Shown piece by piece: positions 1 to 5,054 of a stretch of 27,507 bases of DNA (its first letter is position 1; the number at the start of each line of letters is the position of its first letter). Source of the stretch: a virus; the IMG/VR virus record IMGVR_UViG_3300025645_000365, positions 1-27,507 of that record; one strand, written 5' to 3'. The translations under genes and the position numbers were made by a program. The notes beneath the pieces were generated by a model. That model did not search any database, had not been told where the DNA came from, and saw nothing but the letters and a program-made list of their open reading frames with translations.

Positions 1-43
1 CCTCAAATACAAATTCAAATCTTCCAATTTTATCTTTATACAT
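1..43 (-). CDS. 5' end of an unknown gene, cut by the window edge
   Basis: An ATG (43-41) opens 14 codons that run off the left edge without a stop (MYKDKIGRFEFVFE). The start is supported by a late-promoter-like AATAAATA box 6 nt upstream, the arrangement seen at other genes here. It lies 18 nt after the stop of the DUF932 gene on the same strand. Product unknown. Confidence 0.5.
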   Translation of the reverse strand, partial: MYKDKIGRFEFVFE

Positions 44-49
44 TATAGT

Positions 50-57
50 TATTTATT
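50..57 (-). promoter_or_regulatory. T4-type late promoter box (AATAAATA)
   Basis: AATAAATA on the minus strand, 6 nt before the ATG at 43, in the 18-nt gap after the DUF932 gene. It matches the T4 late consensus TATAAATA at 7 of 8 positions. Confidence 0.5.
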
Positions 58-61
58 AGAA

Positions 62-895
62 CTAACCCGCAATTGTGAGGAGATTAAGAGCCTGGCGTGA
101 TAAAGTATTCGCAGAGAACTGACGAATCAACTTCTCAGCTGATTGCTTACCTGTATGAGTCTCATACTCTGTAACAGCATTGAATGCATCCCATCTTGAT
201 TCACCCACATTACCACGACCACTTGTATAGAGCTCAACAAGCTTCTCACGCTTATGACCACGACGAGTTGACTCTTCCTTAATAACAGGAATCAACTGCT
301 GTGTGAACTGAACCATTTGATCAGCTGTAAACTTCTCATTCTTAAGCTTCTCAACAATCTCAGTAAAGTTCTTCGTAGTTGAAATTGCACTCACGATATT
401 ATTGATCATACCACCTACATGTGTATCAAATGATGCTGAGTGTCGAGCACGATCACTTGCCTGCTCATTTTGAGAGATCAAGTGGAAAGCATTATCACAA
501 GCAATCCGAACAGTACTTGGGATCATCTTATTACTACCCATACCTGTATTGTCAATGACAGTGTATATATATGGCTCAACCTTATCACCTGCAACATCAA
601 TTGTGTCGCGATACTTTGATTGAATGACTACCTTACGACCACCTTTAGAGGTAGTGTAACCGATGTGATCAATATCACCAACCTTATCAGATGCTTCAGA
701 GATAATATCAATCATCTCGTTCATCTGAATAGGGCGATACTTATCCTTAACCATTCCTAAATGCTGATTTGTATCAGAACGTTGGAGTGAATAAACACCA
801 TCAATGCACCTTTTATTACCATCGAATACTTGTACTTTTTCGACTTCGAATTGCGGTACCTCATTGAGGCTTTTAATTTCGGTTATGAATCCCAT
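62..895 (-). CDS. DUF932 family phage/plasmid-like protein
   Basis: A 277-residue protein that I recognise as DUF932 (phage/plasmid-like protein family). The conserved C-terminal half includes IRIACDNAFHLI-type text near residues 130-140 and a GESRWDAFNAVTEYETH segment near 230-246, matching the family's usual G-x-RW-x-A-x-NAVTEY-x-x-H signature. The biochemical role of the family is not established; members are common in phages and plasmids. The ATG at 895 is the natural start. The nearest upstream box (GAAAATA, 5 nt away) is only a weak late-promoter match, and the gene more likely depends on the AGGAAC-N5-TATAAT promoters at 944-960 and 1009-1025. No signal peptide or membrane segment is visible. 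Confidence 0.75.
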   Translation of the reverse strand: MGFITEIKSLNEVPQFEVEKVQVFDGNKRCIDGVYSLQRSDTNQHLGMVKDKYRPIQMNEMIDIISEASDKVGDIDHIGYTTSKGGRKVVIQSKYRDTIDVAGDKVEPYIYTVIDNTGMGSNKMIPSTVRIACDNAFHLISQNEQASDRARHSASFDTHVGGMINNIVSAISTTKNFTEIVEKLKNEKFTADQMVQFTQQLIPVIKEESTRRGHKREKLVELYTSGRGNVGESRWDAFNAVTEYETHTGKQSAEKLIRQFSANTLSRQALNLLTIAG

Positions 896-943
896 ATTAT
901 TATTTTCTACTGTTTATTGTTGTTGTTGTTTGTTGTCTTATTA

Positions 944-960
944 ATTATAAGGTAGTTCCT
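944..960 (-). promoter_or_regulatory. Candidate AGGAAC-N5-TATAAT promoter
   Basis: Minus strand: AGGAAC (960-955), a 5-nt spacer, then TATAAT (949-944), followed by TAATAAG. It lies about 50 nt upstream of the DUF932 start. The same arrangement occurs at 1009-1025 and 1670-1686, always with a 5-nt spacer. The TATAAT is a standard -10 hexamer. The AGGAAC box lies too close to be a -35 element and suggests an activator or alternative recognition. Confidence 0.5.
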
Positions 961-1008
961 TTTGAAGGCGCTCACTTAAAACGTTAGGCTCTTTTTTTGT
1001 ATACTCTT

Positions 1009-1025
1009 ATTATATAGTAGTTCCT
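1009..1025 (-). promoter_or_regulatory. Candidate AGGAAC-N5-TATAAT promoter (tandem copy)
   Basis: Minus strand: AGGAAC (1025-1020), 5-nt spacer TACTA, TATAAT (1014-1009). It overlaps the last codons of the metallopeptidase gene and lies 65 bp upstream of the copy at 944-960. The two would act as tandem promoters for the DUF932 gene. The 114-nt gap between the two genes holds nothing else recognisable. Confidence 0.45.
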
Positions 1026-1459
1026 AAGTTGTTCTTCTTAAAAACTACCTTAGACTGCTCAAGTGCTTTGTATGTATGTAGTACTGAAGTAGTTAGCTTC
1101 TCAAACTTACGTGCATCCTTTTCCTCTGCAGAATTATAGTACTCCTTATACGTACTGTATGCACAAGCCATACTAAACTTAAAGAAATTGTGCTGTAGAA
1201 TATGTCTAATCTCATGGAGAATTGTGCTAATAGAATATCTCATGTCACCAGAGCAGTCTAGGTATATCTTAAAGTTACGTGACCTATTCTCAAGCCACAC
1301 ATACGAAGTCTCTTTAATACGGCTCTTATGAATCGTAATATTATAGTTAAAGCTCTGCCCTAAGTTTGCAGTTAGTACTTTGTCTATTACCCATTCTAAT
1401 GTATCATAGTTGATACCTGTTAACTTCTTAACTCCAGTTGACGGTAGTAACGTTATCAT
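1010..1459 (-). CDS. Small HExxH zinc-metallopeptidase-like protein
   Basis: A 149-residue protein with the zinc-protease signature HEIRH at residues 82-86 (H82, E83, H86). It sits in a helix-like context (STILHEIRHILQH), with a possible third ligand in the downstream acidic stretch AEEKDARKFE (E112/E113, E120). The spacing suggests a minimal gluzincin or ImmA/SprT-like fold, but the exact family is not clear. The length is typical for compact phage metallopeptidases. Its ATG overlaps the stop of the upstream 67-residue gene in an ATGA junction (1456-1459), so the two are probably translationally coupled. The substrate is unknown; cleavage of a phage or host regulatory protein would be a guess. 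Confidence 0.55.
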   Translation of the reverse strand: MITLLPSTGVKKLTGINYDTLEWVIDKVLTANLGQSFNYNITIHKSRIKETSYVWLENRSRNFKIYLDCSGDMRYSISTILHEIRHILQHNFFKFSMACAYSTYKEYYNSAEEKDARKFEKLTTSVLHTYKALEQSKVVFKKNNLGTTI

Positions 1460-1659
1460 CCAATCTTTCTAATAGTAGGTTCGTACGCGCCTTGCTGTAG
1501 TAACTTATCTATAGCCGCTTGCGCCTCATCAATAGTATCGATACGTTCCTTTAGAAAGTGAAGCATTCCATCCTTTGAGTCTCTATACTCAACGAGAAAT
1601 GTTCCGAATTCAACAGGCTTCTTAGGAAAACTTTTTCCTTTTGTACTTTTCGATTTCAT
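1456..1659 (-). CDS. Small unknown protein
   Basis: A 67-residue basic protein with a lysine/serine-rich N-terminus (MKSKSTKGKSFPKK) and a short region that may fold as a helix (residues 40-56). No family recognised. It is the first gene of a two-gene unit with the metallopeptidase (4-nt ATGA overlap). The AGGAAC-N5-TATAAT promoter ends 10 nt before its ATG, so the mRNA leader must be very short. Confidence 0.6.
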   Translation of the reverse strand: MKSKSTKGKSFPKKPVEFGTFLVEYRDSKDGMLHFLKERIDTIDEAQAAIDKLLQQGAYEPTIRKIG

Positions 1660-1669
1660 TGTACTTATT

Positions 1670-1686
1670 ATTATATCAGTGTTCCT
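1670..1686 (-). promoter_or_regulatory. Candidate AGGAAC-N5-TATAAT promoter
   Basis: Minus strand: AGGAAC (1686-1681), spacer ACTGA, TATAAT (1675-1670), then AATAAG. The -10 hexamer is 10 nt from the ATG at 1659, which places the expected transcription start within a few bases of the start codon. It is the third and clearest copy of this motif. Confidence 0.55.
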
Positions 1687-1734
1687 AATTATAGTAGCTC
1701 TTTTCTATATGGCAACTAAATATAATTAATCAAT

Positions 1735-2238
1735 ATGTTTGAAGAGGCAATACTAAATAATAATCCAGAGCAAATTGCTAAGCTTTGGGGACCAGCCGGC
1801 AAGGCGCATGATAGTCCTGATACTGGAATTGAGGTCTTAAAGAAGTCAGCTTACTATGTTATTAGGGACTGCGCTAAAGTAGCAAGATTGTACCTACCTA
1901 TACATGTTTGGGAGTTGTATGATGACCCTGTTACAAGTTTAAAGGGTAAGTTTACTAAAGTGGATGTAGAGGATTTCTTAAAGCGTGCAAATAATGAACC
2001 TGAAGCTAGAGCGTTAAAGAAAGTTATTCTAGCAGATATAAAGATAAAGCATACTTATGCCGAGCCATCACCAGCACCTGCTCAAGCCAGTAGTATGTCT
2101 TTCGAAGAGAGTAGTGACAGTGATGACTTATATGGTTACTACGAAGGGTATGACGATGATGAGGAAGTAAAGGCACCTGTAACACCTACAGCGGAGATTT
2201 TATCTGATGATGGACTTATAAGAAAGTACCTACTTTAG
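1735..2238 (+). CDS. Unknown protein with acidic C-terminal tail
   Basis: A 167-residue protein, the only plus-strand gene within a minus-strand cluster. Residues 1-110 look like a compact, mostly helical domain. Residues 111-167 are low-complexity, with Pro/Ala/Ser followed by Ser/Asp/Glu/Tyr (SDSDDLYGYYEGYDDDEE), probably disordered. No family recognised. An ACTAAATA box lies at 1715-1722, 12 nt from the ATG, a looser spacing than at other late genes. Its TAG stop (2236-2238) overlaps the TAA of the opposing nucleotidyltransferase gene tail to tail. Confidence 0.7.
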   Translation: MFEEAILNNNPEQIAKLWGPAGKAHDSPDTGIEVLKKSAYYVIRDCAKVARLYLPIHVWELYDDPVTSLKGKFTKVDVEDFLKRANNEPEARALKKVILADIKIKHTYAEPSPAPAQASSMSFEESSDSDDLYGYYEGYDDDEEVKAPVTPTAEILSDDGLIRKYLL

Positions 2239-2774
2239 TCCTCAATACTTGAGAAGTTACCTTTCCTAATTTGAGCTACATTCATCTTCTCTAATAGCTC
2301 TGGATTTTGTGCTATTGTCATAGCTGCAATTCTATTCTTAATCCTTGTGGTTGACCACTCATGCGATCTTGTAGTATATACAACACGTGTATCTAAATTG
2401 TCACCTGTAAAGGGCTCATTAATATAATCTTCTCCTAATATTCTAACATCAGGCTTGAAGAACTGTATCAGGTCTAGAAGCTCATCCTCTGTTTGATACA
2501 TATATATCTCATCAACATACTGTATTGCTAGTAGAGTTTTATATCTCTCGTAATACGGTATAATAGGTTTATACTTTGTGTACCGTGTAGCAGATGGATC
2601 CTGTTGTAGAAATATAATAAACTTATCACAGTGTCTCTTCGCTTCCTCAAACGTGTAGGAATATCCCGGGTGAATGAGATCGAACGACCCTGCAGTAAAG
2701 CCTGTGATAGTCTTATCGGGATTTTCTGCTTTTTGTAGTCTATACTCTAGACTATGATCACAATCGCTTTGCAT
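2235..2774 (-). CDS. TagD-like cytidylyl/adenylyltransferase family protein
   Basis: A 179-residue nucleotidyltransferase of the glycerol-3-phosphate cytidylyltransferase (TagD/RibF-like) HxGH superfamily. The nucleotide-binding loop is FTAGSFDLIHPGY (residues 26-38), where the usual second His of HxGH is Tyr38. Further family features are LQQDPSATRYTKYKPI (57-71), PDVRILGEDY (108-117) and the C-terminal signature WSTTRIKNRI (140-149). Related proteins in large phages transfer CMP or AMP onto small phosphorylated alcohols or sugars. The actual substrate here is not known. The His-to-Tyr change may lower activity or be lineage-specific. It is coupled to the upstream 74-residue gene by a TAATG junction and shares its cluster with an RmlD-like reductase, which hints at sugar or surface-polymer metabolism. 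Confidence 0.75.
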   Translation of the reverse strand: MQSDCDHSLEYRLQKAENPDKTITGFTAGSFDLIHPGYSYTFEEAKRHCDKFIIFLQQDPSATRYTKYKPIIPYYERYKTLLAIQYVDEIYMYQTEDELLDLIQFFKPDVRILGEDYINEPFTGDNLDTRVVYTTRSHEWSTTRIKNRIAAMTIAQNPELLEKMNVAQIRKGNFSSIED

Positions 2775-2998
2775 TAGACTATTTCTTTTAACTTAATCTT
2801 CTGTCGACCGAACTTACGCTCAGCTCCATCTACTGCAAGTATCCAGCCCGTCTTTGTAGTTGTATACTGCCAATCATTACTGAGACCAAAACGATCCCCA
2901 TGTAGATGAATACCTAATGCACCCCACATGGTTAATGCTTCGATAATTACTTCTTTTTCGCTATCACAAATTAGCCATTTCTTTTTTTTATTTTGCAT
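2774..2998 (-). CDS. Small unknown protein
   Basis: A 74-residue protein with a lysine-rich start (MQNKKKKWLICDSEKE), tryptophans and a basic C-terminus. No family recognised. It overlaps the RmlD-like gene upstream by 11 nt and the nucleotidyltransferase downstream by 1 nt (TAATG), so all three are probably co-transcribed and translationally coupled. Confidence 0.6.
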   Translation of the reverse strand: MQNKKKKWLICDSEKEVIIEALTMWGALGIHLHGDRFGLSNDWQYTTTKTGWILAVDGAERKFGRQKIKLKEIV

Positions 2999-3836
2999 TC
3001 CAGTATAGTGCTTGAAGAAGAGCCTTTTGTTCAGTTAGAGGCTCAAAACCATATTTATTCTTAAGCTTAGTAATGTCAAGTGTACAATTACTCCTTCCAC
3101 ACTTTGTTCCTAGCTCTTCAAACTCAACCACTTCCCAGTTCTCATTAACCATTCCATTCACCTTCATAATCTCTGTAACTTCAAGAGTAGAAAGAGGTTC
3201 TGGGTTAACAAAGTTAATAATTTCATTATCATTATGACCTTCTGAGATGTATTTGTTAATAAACTTAGTAAGATCATTCATGTATGTCTTTGAGTTCTTA
3301 CCTGGGTCAATTAGCTTATCATATCTAAGAAGCTTTGCAACAATAGACCTATCAGTATTATCATCATCAAATGGCATTCTGATTCTGATAGTCAGCCCAT
3401 AATCACTACTCGCTAATTCATAAGCATGCTTCGACTTTGAGTAGAATGACGACTCGTTACTAAACACTCCATAGTTTGCAGGGTCTTTTTCAGTCCATGC
3501 TTTATCATAACCACTATAAACACAACCAGAGGAGATGTGAATGTAAGGAATATTATGCACCCTACAAGCGTTGTTGACCATTGCAGGAGCTGTTACATTT
3601 AACTTCCAGCAATCCTCTTTATTATCTTCACACCCATCTACGTTAGGTCTGCCTGTGTAGCCAGAACAATTAACTACGTAATCAGGCTTATACTCAAATA
3701 GATACGTCTCGAGAATATCAGAGTCGGTATAGTTTAGAGAGGCTTTTGAGACAATCTCTACATCATGATCCTTCTTAAGTCTATTATACAAATACCCTCC
3801 AGTATAGCCGTAGCCTAAAATTAAAACTTTTTTCAT
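2988..3836 (-). CDS. RmlD-like NAD(P)-dependent sugar reductase/epimerase (extended SDR)
   Basis: A 282-residue extended short-chain dehydrogenase/reductase. The Rossmann glycine motif GYGYTG is at residues 8-13 (GxGxxG). A second segment, PDYVVNCSGYTG (51-62), matches the D-x-V-(I/V)-N-x-A/S region of RmlD. The catalytic Ser is in ISSGCVYSG (101-109) and the Tyr/Lys pair is Y132-x-x-x-K136. The length matches dTDP-4-dehydrorhamnose reductases and related nucleotide-sugar epimerases. It probably reduces or epimerises a nucleotide-linked sugar, perhaps for modifying a surface glycan or DNA base; the substrate is inferred only. It begins the three-gene unit down to 2235. The ATG lies just after an AT-dinucleotide run (3837-3848), and no clear promoter box is visible. 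Confidence 0.75.
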   Translation of the reverse strand: MKKVLILGYGYTGGYLYNRLKKDHDVEIVSKASLNYTDSDILETYLFEYKPDYVVNCSGYTGRPNVDGCEDNKEDCWKLNVTAPAMVNNACRVHNIPYIHISSGCVYSGYDKAWTEKDPANYGVFSNESSFYSKSKHAYELASSDYGLTIRIRMPFDDDNTDRSIVAKLLRYDKLIDPGKNSKTYMNDLTKFINKYISEGHNDNEIINFVNPEPLSTLEVTEIMKVNGMVNENWEVVEFEELGTKCGRSNCTLDITKLKNKYGFEPLTEQKALLQALYWNAK

Positions 3837-3877
3837 ATATATATATATTATTTTAATATATGAATTATTAAAATCAA

Positions 3878-4084
3878 CTACTTATGTGGATCTATTGTTT
3901 CTAGTCTTGTATAGTAATCAGATACCTCAGCAATGTGCTGCTTTGCAATTACTTCAGCGGTTGCTTTGTCGGTTGTATGCTCCATCTCAACTTTAATACC
4001 TTTAGCTAACTCCTCAGGATTATAGTCAATAGTGTCATCTACTGATCTTAAAATACCTTCACAAAGGTTATCAAACTCATTCAT
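3878..4084 (-). CDS. DUF5661-like small protein
   Basis: A 68-residue protein whose central segment (EMEHTTDKATAEVIAKQH, then IAEVSDYYTRLETID) resembles the short DUF5661-type proteins found in phages and bacteria, which carry the pattern EHT-x3-A-x-IA-x-xH-x-x-E-x-x-x-YYTxL. Function unknown. The ATG at 4084 sits exactly 5 nt after an AATAAATA late-promoter box that also contains the stop codon of the upstream gene. It is a good example of the leaderless arrangement. Confidence 0.6.
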   Translation of the reverse strand: MNEFDNLCEGILRSVDDTIDYNPEELAKGIKVEMEHTTDKATAEVIAKQHIAEVSDYYTRLETIDPHK

Positions 4085-4089
4085 ACTTT

Positions 4090-4097
4090 TATTTATT
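4090..4097 (-). promoter_or_regulatory. T4-type late promoter box (AATAAATA)
   Basis: Minus strand, 7 of 8 match to TATAAATA, exactly 5 nt before the ATG at 4084. It overlaps the TAA stop of the 4093-4308 gene. Confidence 0.65.
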
Positions 4098-4308
4098 CCT
4101 CTTCTAATGATAAGAGCTGATCTTTAATATCGTCAGGTGTTATTTTACCTTCGTCAACGACTAGCTCTATTTGATCAACGAATCCATTGACGAGATAGTC
4201 AACCTGTTCATCCTCAACCATATCGAGAGAATCTCTCAACTCATAAAGAGATTCATAGAGTTCATCTAGCTTCGTTTCAAATTTTTTGATTAGTTTTCCA
4301 ACCTTCAT
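4093..4308 (-). CDS. Small acidic unknown protein, coiled-coil-like
   Basis: A 71-residue, strongly acidic protein with regular hydrophobic spacing (KLIKKFETKLDELYESLYEL) that suggests one or two amphipathic or coiled-coil helices. No family recognised. The start ATG at 4308 follows an ACTAAATA box by 7 nt. Its end overlaps the promoter of the next gene. Confidence 0.6.
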   Translation of the reverse strand: MKVGKLIKKFETKLDELYESLYELRDSLDMVEDEQVDYLVNGFVDQIELVVDEGKITPDDIKDQLLSLEEE

Positions 4309-4314
4309 CTCAAG

Positions 4315-5007
4315 CTATTTAGTCTTCGACATATAATGTTCCAATATATTTTTAACGTCACTCTTAAGATAATTACAATGATATGTAACAAAGCGATCTC
4401 CTTGTAAATAAAATATAGCTAGCTTCCTACATTTCTTACCAGTTGATAGTTCGTGCAAGTATGCATACATGGATAGTTGTAATGCATAAACATTAAACTC
4501 GCAGTTATGAAGATGATCAACTGGTGCTAGCATACTCTCTCCATATTGTGAGCAGAACCTAAACTGCTTATTTGTCTTAAAATCACCTACAGTAAACTCA
4601 CCATTACTATGTTCGTAAATTAAATCAGCAGTACCTGCAACCATAAAGTCGGTATTATGGAGTAGACTTTCACAATGAATCTTCTTAAACCTATCAATGT
4701 TACGCTCGACGCCCTTATCGTAAGATTTATATAGCCAACCGTAGTCATCTTGTGTCTCTCCTATCGTAATATAATCTTCGAGTAGCTTATGTATATATGT
4801 TCCTCGGTCGCACGCTTTGTTTTTCTCTATATTCCACATCTCGAGAACCATCTCAACTGACACACCTTCTCTCTTTGCTACACGTGTAGCGTGTAGTGAG
4901 CTATCAAATGGTTTCTTATACTTTCCTAGTAGTGTGGTCACGGAAACAAACTCACCATGCTTATCGTGTGTATATCTATGCGATGTTTCGTCAAATTTTA
5001 CAGTCAT
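4315..5007 (-). CDS. PD-(D/E)XK family nuclease (RecB/Cas4-like)
   Basis: A 230-residue protein using the ATG at 5007. A longer in-frame opening to 5106 would add 33 residues that overlap the fibre gene and look non-coding. The PD-(D/E)XK exonuclease core is visible: a RGTYIH motif with H73, D128 in GTADLIYE, D142 and K144 in VGDFKTNK, and the QxxxY motif Q177-LSMY181. This is the RecB/Cas4/lambda-exonuclease-like fold, a metal-dependent DNA exo- or endonuclease. In phages such enzymes take part in recombination, repair or host DNA degradation. The first residues (MTVKFDETSHRYTHD) match the usual start of phage members of this family. A sigma70-like promoter lies just upstream at 5015-5042. 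Confidence 0.8.
   Translation of the reverse strand: MTVKFDETSHRYTHDKHGEFVSVTTLLGKYKKPFDSSLHATRVAKREGVSVEMVLEMWNIEKNKACDRGTYIHKLLEDYITIGETQDDYGWLYKSYDKGVERNIDRFKKIHCESLLHNTDFMVAGTADLIYEHSNGEFTVGDFKTNKQFRFCSQYGESMLAPVDHLHNCEFNVYALQLSMYAYLHELSTGKKCRKLAIFYLQGDRFVTYHCNYLKSDVKNILEHYMSKTK
4316..4323 (-). promoter_or_regulatory. T4-type late promoter box (ACTAAATA)
   Basis: Minus strand, 7 nt before the ATG at 4308. It overlaps the TAG stop codon of the nuclease gene (4315-4317). Confidence 0.45.
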
Positions 5008-5014
5008 TTTGTTT

Positions 5015-5042
5015 ATTATAGTATAAAACTGATCATTTGCAA
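5015..5042 (-). promoter_or_regulatory. Sigma70-like promoter for the nuclease gene
   Basis: Minus strand: TTGCAA (5042-5037), 16-nt spacer, TATAAT (5020-5015), then 7 nt to the ATG at 5007. The expected transcription start coincides with the start codon, so the message would be leaderless or nearly so. It lies back to back with the fibre gene's late promoter. Confidence 0.5.
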
Positions 5043-5049
5043 CTAAATA
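5042..5049 (+). promoter_or_regulatory. T4-type late promoter box (ACTAAATA) for the fibre gene
   Basis: ACTAAATA exactly 5 nt before the ATG at 5055. This supports that ATG over the in-frame TTG at 5037, which lies upstream of the box. Confidence 0.6.
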
Positions 5050-5054
5050 ATCAT

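Noticed and set aside
961-1000. Plus-strand terminator at the T run near 991-998
   Set aside because: No stable hairpin precedes the T run, and no plus-strand gene ends there.
5037-5054. TTG start for the fibre gene
   Set aside because: It lies upstream of and within the late promoter region; the ATG at 5055 has the standard 5-nt spacing.
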